Part shown: in pieces, positions 28,093-37,800 of the stretch
Layout of the letters: every line of letters begins with the position of its first letter
How positions within the stretch are numbered: the first letter of the stretch is position 1
Assembly (NCBI RefSeq): GCF_005869225.1
Contig: NZ_SWFP01000004.1
Coordinates: 620,001 to 684,000 of the forward strand
From: Dyadobacter bucti
Lineage (GTDB): Bacteria; Bacteroidota; Bacteroidia; Cytophagales; Spirosomataceae
Length of the DNA: 64,000 nt
Reading direction: 5' to 3'
Translations under genes and position numbers: made by a program
The notes under the pieces: generated by a model
Seen by the model: only the letters and a program-made list of their open reading frames with translations
The model's database searches: none
What the model was told of the DNA's origin: nothing

Positions 28093-28527
28093 TTATTCGG
28101 TTTTACCTAAATGACGGATGTAAGCAACCAGCTTCCATCTTTGCTCAGCCGTAAAAACATCCTGAAAAGGAGGCATATTGCCTCTTCCGTTGGACATTTT
28201 CCAGAAAAGCGACCCGTCGCTCTGATTTTTAACGAGTGTGTCATGAAAGTTGGCAGGCTTCTGACCCAATGCGCCCCCGGCAGCCCCGTCTCCGTACCCG
28301 GCGTCACCATGACAGGAAGCGCAGTACAAGGTGAACAGTTCTTCACCCTGAGCCAGTGTCAGCGGTTCTTCGTGATAGGGGCTTTTTAAAGTGTCTGCCC
28401 AGGCAGGGGCTTTCCATGGTTCCTGGCTATGGTAGGGACGGCGGTCTTCATTTCCGGATGAAAAACCCGCCAGGGCTATTCCGGATAAAACAACAAAGCT
28501 TGCGGCTAGAAATTTGTTTTGATTCAT
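28093..28527 (-). CDS. Exported c-type cytochrome
   Basis: A 144-residue monohaem cytochrome c. A signal peptide covers about residues 1-25. The haem motif CASCH is at about residue 69, in QGEELFTLYCASCHGDAGYGDGAAG, and the axial Met is in GRGNMPPFQDVF. C-terminal helix features ERWKLVAYIRHLG-like are present. It sits between the two PQQ-type dehydrogenase genes and is the obvious electron acceptor for them. Proline-rich residues around 30-45 may form a flexible anchor region. Confidence 0.93.
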   Translation of the reverse strand: MNQNKFLAASFVVLSGIALAGFSSGNEDRRPYHSQEPWKAPAWADTLKSPYHEEPLTLAQGEELFTLYCASCHGDAGYGDGAAGGALGQKPANFHDTLVKNQSDGSLFWKMSNGRGNMPPFQDVFTAEQRWKLVAYIRHLGKTE

Positions 28528-28647
28528 TAACGAGAAAAAAATATGATTTTAATGTTTTTTTCTCCCTCCAAACCCCCAGAAAGCAGAACTCAATTTGCCG
28601 GAGAGTAACACTAACTTAAGGGGAGTGGAAGGAGAAAAACCTGATCT

Positions 28648-30387
28648 CTACTTGTCCAGCGACGCTCTTACTTTTGCCACTTCTTCGGTGGTCACTTCAC
28701 TTGCCTTGTTACCGAAGTTGCTTCTGATGTGCGTCAGTACTTCTGCCACTTCTTCGTCTTTCAGAAAGCTATGCTGTGGCATCACGTTGTTGTAGGACTG
28801 TCCTTTTACTTCAATCGGACCTTCAAGGCCTTTCAGTACTACCTTAATCAAACGCTCCTTGTCGCCTGTCACCCAGTCGGCGCCGGCCAGGGGCGGGAAA
28901 CGCTGGGAATCGCCCATGCCGTTTCGCTGGTGGCAGGCTGTACAATACACGCTGTAAACCTTACCGCCCGCAACCGGTTTGTCTTTATCCAGGTTGTCGT
29001 TGATCACATCCGGTGTCCTGATGTGCGACAGTAATTTTCTTTTTTCCATTTGGGCAAGGGAAGCTTTATTGAATTTCTTCTTGCCGCCCTTGTAGGTCAC
29101 TTTCCAGATTTTCCCTTTCTCAGTTTCTGCAATGTAGATCGAACCGTCGGGGCCCATGGCGATGCCCATCGGACGATATACGGCGTCGCTGGTGTTCACG
29201 ATCGGGTCTACGCCCGCAAAGCCGTCTGCGAACACCTCATAATCTCCGGAAGGCTGGCCATTTTTGAAGGGTACGAAACCAATAAAATAGCTTGACTGCG
29301 GGTAAGGAGCGCGATTGGTAGAGCCGTGGAATGCGATGAAGGAACCGTTTTTATAATGATCGGGGAATTGGCTGCCCTGGTAAAAAAGGATATCGTTCGG
29401 CGCCCAGTGACCTGGAAAGCCGATCAGGGGCTTTTCGTAAATTCCGCATTTGCCGATGATTTTTCCGTCTCCGCCATATTCAGGGTTCAATAACTTCTTG
29501 CCCTGCATCTGATCATAATAACAATAAGGCCAGCCTGCATCCGAACCATCTTTTACCCGCAGGAATTCTTCCGAAGGCAACATGGCACTTTGCCAGGGCG
29601 AGTAGATCTGCGGCCAGAGACGGAGCAGGTCATCACGTCCGTGCTGAACAGCATAGAGATTATTATCGGCAAAATTCCAGTCGAGGGCCACCACGCTTCT
29701 CAGGCCGGTCGCAAACTTATAGCCGTCTTTTTGCAGCTGGCCTGTTTTATTCGCATCGAATCTCCATATCCCGCCATGGTCTTCCAGGATCGGGCAGGGG
29801 TCCATTCCCACTGATCCCGGCGTACGGTTTTGTTCCTGGCATGCATTGGAATTGGCGCCAAACGGAACGTACATAAAACCTTTGTCGTCAAAAGTGACCG
29901 GCTTTGCAATGTGCTCGTGCATGCCGTGCGGGTGGTCGTCGGTCAGGATTATTTCCTGTTCACTTTCGGGTACCAGTTTTCCGGGAGTGAGTTTGTAACG
30001 GTATACGATCAGTTCAGAACTGAAATAGATATAGCCTTTGTAAATCCGCATTGCAGTCCCGTAAGCACGCTCCTTTGCGTTGCCGCCGAAACGTTTGATG
30101 ATGTCGGCCCGCCCATCGTTATTAGTATCCCGCAGCGCAATGACCGATTCGTTCTTGTCAGCAAAGCGTGCTTTTACATATATGTCGCCGTTATCATTGA
30201 CAGCGATATGCCGGGCCCGTCCCGGAAGGCTATCCACCACAACGGTCGCCTCAAATCCCTCGGGCAGAAAGAGCCCTCCGTTTTTATCGTTCACAGGCGA
30301 ACCTTCGCGGATATCGGATCGCTGGATAAACCCCATGATGAGGATCAGCAGTAGTGGGACCGGCAATTTCCTGATGAGAGAATACAT
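28648..30387 (-). CDS. PQQ-type dehydrogenase fused to cytochrome c (sorbosone-dehydrogenase-like)
   Basis: The 579-residue product combines a periplasmic beta-propeller dehydrogenase with its own electron carrier. Residues 1-22 are a hydrophobic signal region. Residues about 40-440 form the propeller: RDTNNDGRADIIKRFGG, the KFATGLRSVVALDWN block (GLRN-like), QHGRDDLLRLWP, GSDAGWPYCYYD and PDGSIYIAETEKGKIWKV. Residues about 470-560 form a cytochrome c domain with CTACH at 482-486 and an axial Met in NNVMPQHSF. Such fusions oxidise aldehydes or pyranoses and pass electrons to the haem. It follows the module 2 amidohydrolase by 28 nt. DNNDG-type calcium loops are visible. Confidence 0.88.
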   Translation of the reverse strand: MYSLIRKLPVPLLLILIMGFIQRSDIREGSPVNDKNGGLFLPEGFEATVVVDSLPGRARHIAVNDNGDIYVKARFADKNESVIALRDTNNDGRADIIKRFGGNAKERAYGTAMRIYKGYIYFSSELIVYRYKLTPGKLVPESEQEIILTDDHPHGMHEHIAKPVTFDDKGFMYVPFGANSNACQEQNRTPGSVGMDPCPILEDHGGIWRFDANKTGQLQKDGYKFATGLRSVVALDWNFADNNLYAVQHGRDDLLRLWPQIYSPWQSAMLPSEEFLRVKDGSDAGWPYCYYDQMQGKKLLNPEYGGDGKIIGKCGIYEKPLIGFPGHWAPNDILFYQGSQFPDHYKNGSFIAFHGSTNRAPYPQSSYFIGFVPFKNGQPSGDYEVFADGFAGVDPIVNTSDAVYRPMGIAMGPDGSIYIAETEKGKIWKVTYKGGKKKFNKASLAQMEKRKLLSHIRTPDVINDNLDKDKPVAGGKVYSVYCTACHQRNGMGDSQRFPPLAGADWVTGDKERLIKVVLKGLEGPIEVKGQSYNNVMPQHSFLKDEEVAEVLTHIRSNFGNKASEVTTEEVAKVRASLDK

Positions 30388-30415
30388 ATTTGATGATCGT
30401 GAAGAGGGTTTGGTT

Positions 30416-31669
30416 TTATCTTGTCAAATAGATCGGATTCGCTATACCGTTCAGGTCGTAAACGATTTTGCCACCCATAATGGTCATTTCACATTCCAGC
30501 TTTTCTTTACCTTCCATTTTGTATCCGGTTTTGTCATAAAAGCCGAAATTGCCTTTGCGCATGGAAAAAATAGCTACGTCCGCAATTGCATTTTCTGAAA
30601 TATGGCCGAGGTTTTCTCTTTTGATCACCTGTGCCGGGGCCCAGGTACTTGCTTTGATCACCGACGGAAGGTCCATACCCATGATATAAAACTTGGACAT
30701 GACACTAAGCATATCTTTCATCGAACCGTTCATGCTGCCTGTGTGCAGGTCGGTACTGATCGTATTCGGGTAAAATCCGTTTTTGATGGCCGGGATTGCC
30801 TGGGAATAATTGAAACTTGCACCACCATAACCTACATCAAATACAATCCCTTTTTTGCGGGCTTCGAGGGTAAATGGTTTTACTTTTTTTGCAGTTTCAT
30901 CCACGATGGTTTCTCTTACATTGCCTTCGAGAAGTGTGTAGGCATGTGTAAAAATGTCGCCGGGCCGAAGATGCTTCATAAAAAGTTCTTCGAGCGGAAG
31001 AGGAGGGGTGCTGCCTCCGAAATCGACCATAACCGGCATGTTGGCAAGCTTGCCAGCTTTAACGGCATTATCTACCGGTTTCCAGTCACCGCCCTGAAAG
31101 TGTGCTACTTTAAAACCCACCACATCATTTCTGTTTTTGATCGCTACCGAAGCTGCCAGGTTGGGGTCCATATCGCTGGTATCCTGCTCATAGTTGCCGC
31201 CGCGCATGCCCTGGCCAACGATGTTCATAAAAGAAAGTACACGTGTTTTTGAATTAAAAATCACATTGTTCTTAAACTCAGAAAAAGAATCCCAACCTGC
31301 GCCGCCGGCGTCCACAATGGTGGTAACACCTACGCGGAAGGTGAAGCCATCGGGCGGTAATGCAACCAAACCATTACTTAAATAATGGTTTGGTTGCGTA
31401 CCGAAAAATACGTGACCGTGGATATCGATAAGGCCCGGCGTAACATACATGCCAGTGGCCGTTACCACCTGCCGTCCTTCTTTGGCATCGATATTCTTGG
31501 CAACTTTTTTAATTTTTCCCTCAAAGATCCCCACATCCATCACTTCATTGATATTGTTTTTGGGATCAATGACATGTCCTCCTTTGATGACAATACTATA
31601 TGTTTGCGCTTTGACGGCAGCGCAGTTTATAAAAATCAGACAGAGAAAAAAGGCAGTCGTTTTTTTCAT
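30416..31669 (-). CDS. Exported COG3964-type amidohydrolase/deacetylase, module 2 copy
   Basis: This is the close paralogue of the module 1 amidohydrolase: long blocks are almost identical, for example VIKGGHVIDPKNNINEVMDV, ALPPDGFTFR and FYPNTISTD. I start at MKKTTAFFLC, which gives a Sec signal of about 22 residues; a start 30 codons upstream would spoil the signal and overlap the SelA-like gene. Candidate metal ligands are His84 and His86 (DIHGH), the Lys in VGFKVAHF, the His in FTHAY and the Asp in STDLHTG. DVGYGG again has Tyr where relatives are expected to have His. It lies 40 nt after the SelA-like gene. It probably removes an acyl group from the imported substrate or an oxidised derivative. 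Confidence 0.9.
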   Translation of the reverse strand: MKKTTAFFLCLIFINCAAVKAQTYSIVIKGGHVIDPKNNINEVMDVGIFEGKIKKVAKNIDAKEGRQVVTATGMYVTPGLIDIHGHVFFGTQPNHYLSNGLVALPPDGFTFRVGVTTIVDAGGAGWDSFSEFKNNVIFNSKTRVLSFMNIVGQGMRGGNYEQDTSDMDPNLAASVAIKNRNDVVGFKVAHFQGGDWKPVDNAVKAGKLANMPVMVDFGGSTPPLPLEELFMKHLRPGDIFTHAYTLLEGNVRETIVDETAKKVKPFTLEARKKGIVFDVGYGGASFNYSQAIPAIKNGFYPNTISTDLHTGSMNGSMKDMLSVMSKFYIMGMDLPSVIKASTWAPAQVIKRENLGHISENAIADVAIFSMRKGNFGFYDKTGYKMEGKEKLECEMTIMGGKIVYDLNGIANPIYLTR

Positions 31670-31709
31670 TTTTTCAAATATAGAGGTTAGGGGTCGGGAA
31701 TCGGTCAGA

Positions 31710-32936
31710 TCAGGATTTGACGGCTGCTTTTTGCAATTCTTCTTTAAGTCTGCTGGCAACGATTTTTTCTTCGCCAGGTTTCAGCATCCACGTTGTGATC
31801 GTCAGCGAATTCATATCACCCGCAATGATCTCGATCGATGGGTTTCCGTTGCGCAGATTCTCCTGCAGAACCTTAACCGGTAAACTTACTTTCGCCGCAT
31901 CCCAGGTTACCCTCAAAGTAGGCGTATGGTTTCCCAGCTCCGGTACAGTGACCTCGGTAGTTACGCCGTTTACACTTTTAGCAGCATTCCCGATGAGCGC
32001 GGTCCGGTCTTCCCACATTTTCCACTCTTTTTTGTGGTCCATGTTGATGAATTTTTCCAAAGCCACATACATACCCAGAATTTCTTCTTTGTTTACTTTC
32101 ATACCCCGGCCGATCGTCGATCCGCGTGGCGGCATGCTCAGCCGCGCCGCAGCGATCAGGTGTTTTTTACCCATCAAAATACCGGCACTCTGAGGTCCCC
32201 GCATGGCTTTTCCGCCGGATACGCAAACGAGGTCGAAACCCATATCATTGAATTTCCAGAGATTTTCTACCGGCGGGACGTCAGCAGCCATGTCGATCAT
32301 GGTCGGAATTCCGTTCTTTTTGGCAATTTCTATCCACTGTTCGTGTTTGATCTGCCCGTTGTCCGACTGGATATTCAGAAACCACATCAGCGCGGTTTTT
32401 TCATTGATCGCTTTTTTCAGTTCATCAACCGTTTCCACATAGACGATCTTGCATCCCGTATTGGTCAGGGCCTGGGAATAGCCGATGCTGTGGCCTTTCT
32501 GGATGATCACTTCCGACTTCATGCCTGTACCTTCCAAATGCGGCAATGCGCTCACTTTTTTCTGGTCCATTCCCGTGAGAACTCCGGCCAGTCCAAGCGT
32601 CAGAGCTGAGAAGCAGCCTGCGGTAACCACTGCCGATTCTGCGTGGGTAAGCGCAGCGATTTTTTCACCCACTTTGGTCTGCACTTCGTCGAGCATCATA
32701 AAATCCTTGGACGCTCCCTGTATCGTTTCCACCACTTCGTCCTGCATCAATGAGCCGGTCATCGCTGTGTAGGTACCCGCCGCGTTGATAAAAGTACGGA
32801 TGCCCAGCTCTTTTGCCAGGTTCCTTACCGGCACCTTGGCAGCCACACCCATGGGGTCGATGCTGGTTTGTCCCAGAAATCCGCCCAAAAGAGGAAATGT
32901 GGATAAATGTTTGATTAAATCTCTGCGGTTGATCAT
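31710..32936 (-). CDS. Tat-exported SelA-like PLP-dependent enzyme, module 2 copy
   Basis: This 408-residue fold-type I PLP enzyme is the paralogue of the module 1 gene, sharing blocks such as TMIDMAADVPPVENLWKFN, GGKAMRGPQSAGILMGKK and GMKVNKEE. The N terminus reads NRRDLIKHLS followed by a hydrophobic stretch, a twin-arginine-type signal, although the hydrophobic part is short. Lys243 is the PLP lysine. By family knowledge the reaction is an elimination or related step on an amino acid or amino-sugar acid, not selenocysteine synthesis. It lies directly before the amidohydrolase gene and, unlike in module 1, shares its operon with PQQ dehydrogenases and RidA, which fits oxidation to an aminoaldonic acid followed by ammonia loss. 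Confidence 0.88.
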   Translation of the reverse strand: MINRRDLIKHLSTFPLLGGFLGQTSIDPMGVAAKVPVRNLAKELGIRTFINAAGTYTAMTGSLMQDEVVETIQGASKDFMMLDEVQTKVGEKIAALTHAESAVVTAGCFSALTLGLAGVLTGMDQKKVSALPHLEGTGMKSEVIIQKGHSIGYSQALTNTGCKIVYVETVDELKKAINEKTALMWFLNIQSDNGQIKHEQWIEIAKKNGIPTMIDMAADVPPVENLWKFNDMGFDLVCVSGGKAMRGPQSAGILMGKKHLIAAARLSMPPRGSTIGRGMKVNKEEILGMYVALEKFINMDHKKEWKMWEDRTALIGNAAKSVNGVTTEVTVPELGNHTPTLRVTWDAAKVSLPVKVLQENLRNGNPSIEIIAGDMNSLTITTWMLKPGEEKIVASRLKEELQKAAVKS

Positions 32937-33121
32937 AATGGTTACAGGACTGAATTTGATAAAGGATGTTCAAAAAATAACTTTGACAATAACGTGGTTA
33001 AGGATGTAGAAAAATAGGTGCTGATACTCTTTTTGTGAAGATTATTTTTTCATTTTTTCCAATTTAAGAAAATATAGTTTGGTTATTGCCGACTTTGAAG
33101 CCCTTTTATTTTGAATGCGAA

Positions 33122-33173
33122 ATTAAATTAAAAGTGCTTTTCGGATTGCGCCGGGCAGCACTTTTAATTTAAT
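33122..33173 (-). terminator. Long perfect stem-loop downstream of susD, module 2
   Basis: TTAAATTAAAAGTGCT (33123-33138) pairs perfectly with 33157-33172, and one further A-T pair extends the stem to 17 bp around an 18-nt loop. It lies between the SusD stop and the SelA-like start in a 257-nt gap that holds no gene. A/T tracts at the base of the stem would let it act as a terminator or attenuator in either direction. Module 1 has a shorter stem-loop at the same place. Confidence 0.7.
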
Positions 33174-33193
33174 ATTAATTCAGTCCGTAAACT

Positions 33194-34771
33194 TTAGTTT
33201 TTGTCCCACCAGAGTGGCGTAGCGGCGTTGTCAGGGCCGTTGAGAAGTTTTACCGCTTCTGTCACCGCAGCTGTATTCGACTGTTTTTCCTGAAGGATAA
33301 AAGGAATCCTGCGGACAACTGCGGTCGTTGGTACATCCGCGTTCACAGAATGTACGACCGGGTACAGTTTAGGGAACCTGCTTCTACGGAATTCCGCCCA
33401 TGCTTCTATACCGTCGGGAAATAGCGCCAGCCATTTTTGTGTGCCAATTTGTTCACGCTGGATGGCTTCCGTAGCGCCCCATTTTACAGGAATGTTCGAC
33501 AAAGCAGGGGAGTTTTGCTGGTCACCAGGTGCAACAGGTGTCTTTGTGCTGTTGATATAGGCGGTTACTGACGCGCCCGTGATTCCCCAGCCAGCCATGG
33601 ATGCTTCTATCCCTTTTTCATAAAAAACCTGTGCAGTGCCTGTACCAGTGTTCCATTTGTTCACCGCGGCTTCCGCCAGAAGGAAATAGGCTTCGGCGGT
33701 GTGCATTACGTCTTGCTGAACAGCCAGTTGTCTGTCCCAGGCCGATCCTGCCCCGGTGTTCCGGATCCAACGCTCGCCGATGTTGGATGTATTATCGTTG
33801 CTGTTTGCTGCTACTGCGAGTTCAGTCGGGCCGAGTCCGTTTCTTAATCCTTCGTAGGTTTTTGTCAGAAACGCAGGCTGAAAGAAGATGCCAATGCGCG
33901 GATCGTCGTAGCCCTTCAATACAGATTCCATAGAAGCGCTCATTCTGAATTCCCCCCATCCGGAAATGGTGGCAAGACCATTGTTATCACCTCCAAGAAG
34001 ACTTTTGACCATGTATGCATTATCGGCGACATCAGTCAGCAGTCCGCCGACAATGGCGGCTTCGGCTTCGGTTTTTGCACGTGCGGGATCCACTTTTGAT
34101 ATTCTCAAAGCCAGACGCAGGCGGAGCGTATTGGCAAATTTGATCCATTTATTAACATCGCCGCCGTAAACGATATCGAAGTTTCCATAAGGTTTTTCGG
34201 AGGTTTTGCCCTTCAATACCGTTGTGGCCGTAGCAAGACGTTTGAAAAAATCGTCATAAATCAGCTCTTGCGCGTCGTATGCTACGCCGTCACCTGGTTC
34301 ACCTGCTGCGAAATATGGGATCGGGCCATAATAATCGGTCACGCGGTGAAACGAATAAACCCACCATATACTTGCCAGTGCATATTCAGAAGAACCCGGA
34401 TCAGTTTGCCTGAACAGATTTTTGAGCTGAGGAACAACTTGTGTGTAAACGGGGTTCCAGTGCGAGTTGATCCAGGTCGGATGCATGAAATAGCGGTCCG
34501 ATTGAAAATTAGCAGTGGTGGTCGCGAAAAATTGAGCAAATAAATCTGCGTAAAGATTTTGCGCTGTCTGATAAGTTCCTGCGGCATAGGATGCCTGCTG
34601 CTGGGCTCGGGCAAACAGATAGGGGAGCTCATCCGGGGAAAGACTGGTGAGCGAAGTTTTACTGGTATTGATTTCGTCGAAGTCACTGGTGCATCCGCCC
34701 CAGATCGATGCCGAGCCGATCATTAACCCAATTGTTGATGTTCTTACAAACTTATGATTTAATAATTTCAT
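33194..34771 (-). CDS. SusD/RagB-type lipoprotein, module 2
   Basis: A 525-residue SusD-like_2 surface lipoprotein that should cap the module 2 SusC channel and bind its ligand. The lipoprotein signal ends at IWGGCTSDFDE (lipidated Cys about residue 27). Family features are LSPDELPYLFARAQQQASYA, SIWWVYSFHRVTDYYGPIPYF, NTLRLRLALRISKVDPARAKTEAE and AYFLLAEAAVNKW. It ends PLWWDKN. By eye it is clearly less similar to the module 1 SusD than the enzymes of the two modules are to each other. The ligand is unknown. Confidence 0.93.
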   Translation of the reverse strand: MKLLNHKFVRTSTIGLMIGSASIWGGCTSDFDEINTSKTSLTSLSPDELPYLFARAQQQASYAAGTYQTAQNLYADLFAQFFATTTANFQSDRYFMHPTWINSHWNPVYTQVVPQLKNLFRQTDPGSSEYALASIWWVYSFHRVTDYYGPIPYFAAGEPGDGVAYDAQELIYDDFFKRLATATTVLKGKTSEKPYGNFDIVYGGDVNKWIKFANTLRLRLALRISKVDPARAKTEAEAAIVGGLLTDVADNAYMVKSLLGGDNNGLATISGWGEFRMSASMESVLKGYDDPRIGIFFQPAFLTKTYEGLRNGLGPTELAVAANSNDNTSNIGERWIRNTGAGSAWDRQLAVQQDVMHTAEAYFLLAEAAVNKWNTGTGTAQVFYEKGIEASMAGWGITGASVTAYINSTKTPVAPGDQQNSPALSNIPVKWGATEAIQREQIGTQKWLALFPDGIEAWAEFRRSRFPKLYPVVHSVNADVPTTAVVRRIPFILQEKQSNTAAVTEAVKLLNGPDNAATPLWWDKN

Positions 34772-34815
34772 GTTTCTTAAGATAGTTTTGATTCTAACCT
34801 GGATTTGACTTAGTC

Positions 34816-37800
34816 TCAGAATCCTAATTTTACATTGACCCCGATCGTGCGGGTTGAGGGAAGCGAGCCATATTCCGAACCCTGGTAATTGCCAGCGCCC
34901 AGGTTTACGTCAGGATCAAAAGGCAGTTTTCGTTTCGCAATTCCTGGGATGTCCATAATTGCATATCCACGGTACAGGAAGAACAGGTTTCTGGCAGTAA
35001 GCGACAATCTTAAATTTTTGATGAAAGTATTCGCTGGCATTGGAATGTTATATCCCAGCGTTGCCTCTCTCAAACGGAAGTTTGTAGTGGAGTAAGTGAA
35101 GAACTCTCCCCAGGTATAGCGACCTTGAGAAACGGTCTGCCAGAAAGTTTCCGCTGTAATAGCTTTGGTATTCGTTTCGCCTGTTTCGGTTACGGCATCA
35201 AGTACCCAGCCTCCGTCTCTGTGAGCAGTAGTATATTCTGCAGTTCCGTCGTAAGCGAGGTTACCGTCTGTTCCGGAAGTCATGATACCACCTACACGGC
35301 CATCGATCAGGAAGCTCAGGACGAAATTTTTATAAGAAAAAGAGTTGTTTAAACCGATCGTGAACTTCGGGTTGAAGTTGCCGATTGTTTTGAATTCACT
35401 TACCACAGGAACCCCGTTCGCATTGACAATGTATCGTCCCTGGTCATCGGTTTTCCAGCCAAAAGCCTGAAGGTCTCCGTAAGATCCGCCTTCACTTACC
35501 ACAGCCGTTGTGGTGCGGGTATTACCGCCCAGGGTAGCTGTTTTGATCTTGGGGTGCAGCTCAACAATAGTATTGATGTTTCTGGCAAAATTAAGCGTTG
35601 CATCCCAGGTAAGGTCTTTGCTTTTCACGGGCGTGGCGCTCAGTGTAAATTCAACTCCTTTGTTATTGATTTTCCCTGCATTGATAAACTGGTTCAGAAA
35701 ACCCGTTGCCGATGCTTGTGGCAGTGTAAGCAGCTGGTTAACGGTGTTGCTGTTGTAATACGTGAAGTCAAGTCCCAGGCGTCCGTTGAAAAGCCGGATG
35801 TCTGCGCCGATTTCGGTAGAAGAAGAAATTTCCGGTTTCAGATTATCCGCAGGGCGGGTCGTGTTTTGCGAGATGAATCCGCCTCTTCCGCCCTGGAAAA
35901 AAGTGTAAGTCTGCAGAAGGCGGTAAGGTTCCGTATCATTTCCAACCTGTGCCCATGAACCTCTCAATTTGGCAAAACTGATAAATGAGGGAAGTTGGAA
36001 GGCTTCTGAAAGGATTAGATTTCCGCCAAATGACGAATAAATGTAAGAATACGGTTTGGGAAGAGTCGTAGACCAGTCGTTGCGCACCGAGGCATCCACC
36101 GTCAGATAATCACGGAAAGAGAAAGACGCAGTACCGAAAACATACTGAAGTTCTCTTTCTTCATAGCCTGTCATTTGGGTCAGAGCAGCGGCAAACGACA
36201 GATCAAAACGGTTTGGGATGGATAATCCATTCGTACTCGCACCCACTTGTGAGAACTTTTTATAAGTAGAACCAGCTCCGAAATTATAGGTTACCGCAAT
36301 GTCTTTACCGATTTTATTATTACCGGAAACAATGAGGTCCATGTTTCTTTCGAGTTGCTCTGCGGTCCAGTCGGCATACGAGCCGCCTGTGCCTGCAAAA
36401 AGCAGTGTATTATTGGCAAAACCACGGTTAAAACGGTCGGCATACCAGTCGTAGCTGATACGGCCCTGAATGTTGAGCCAGTCTGTAAATTCGTATTTGG
36501 CAGAACCCAATGCGATCACGCGGTTCCTTTTTTCAGTTTCAAAAGTCCGGTTGATCGTCCAGTAAGGGTTCATGTAAATACCGGAACTTGCCCAGTATGT
36601 TGGTTTGCCATTGGCATCTTCAAACTGCTTGTATTGATTCAAATCTACGCTTCGGGGCGTTTTGTATAAATTCATCGTTACCGAACTCTCTTCCCCGGAA
36701 CGTGGCTTGTTATCAATTTTGGAATTAATATAGGTTAACTTGGCGTCTGTGGAGAAGCGTTTAGAGATCTGGGTATTTAACCTTAAATTCAAGGTGTGCC
36801 GCATCAGATCATTATTTGGCAGTATTCCCTGGTTGTAGTTATTGGTATAAGACAGATATGTCTGTACTTTCTCAGAACCCGCCGAAACCCCGACCGAATT
36901 GTTGGCAGAGATAGCGTTGCGGTAAAAGTCTTTAATGTTATCCGGAAACGTAACTGACTCAGGGCCCCAGCTCACGCCAGAGTTGGTACTCGCGACACCG
37001 CCTGATCCCTGCCCATAAATATTCTGAAACTTTGGAAGCAAAAATGGCGATTCGACCACAACACCTGAATTGACGTCGGCGGAGATCTTGCCTGCCTTCC
37101 CTTTTTTGGTCGTAATCATTATCACACCGTTGGCCGCCCGGCTTCCGTAAAGCGCAGATGCCGCAGCACCTTTCAAAATGTTCATGGATTCGATATCGTC
37201 CGGATTAATGTTGGCTGCCCCGTCGCTGCCATTGATGCCGCCAAAATCACTTCCTACCTGGTTTCTTACTGTATTGTCGATAGGTACGCCGTCTACTACG
37301 AACAATGCGTTATTATTTCCGGTGATAGAGCGGTTTCCGCGTAGTACGACGCGTGTTGCCGACCCCGGCCCGGAAGAGCCCTGGGTGATCACAGCACCAG
37401 CCACTTTTCCGGACAGCGTATTTACGAAGTTAGCGTCACGGACATCTGTGAGCTGTTTTCCGTCGATCTGCTGGGTAGAGTAGGTGAGTGTCCTGGCATC
37501 ACGTTCGATGCCCAATGCGGTGACCACTACCTCGCCCAATATTTTTACGTCTTCTGCAAGAGTTACATCAATTGTTGTGTTTGCACCAACCACAATTTCC
37601 TTGCTGATGTAACCTATTGACGAAAAAACAAGTGTGGCATCATTACCGGGAACAGATATCGAATACTTTCCATCAGCGCCTGTACTGGTTCCCGTGGAGG
37701 TTCCTTTTACCAGCACATTTGTTCCCGGCACAGGTTCACCTTTCTCATCTTTAACTGTTCCGGTGACGTCCTGCACGACGGTCTTGATCGGGACCACAGG

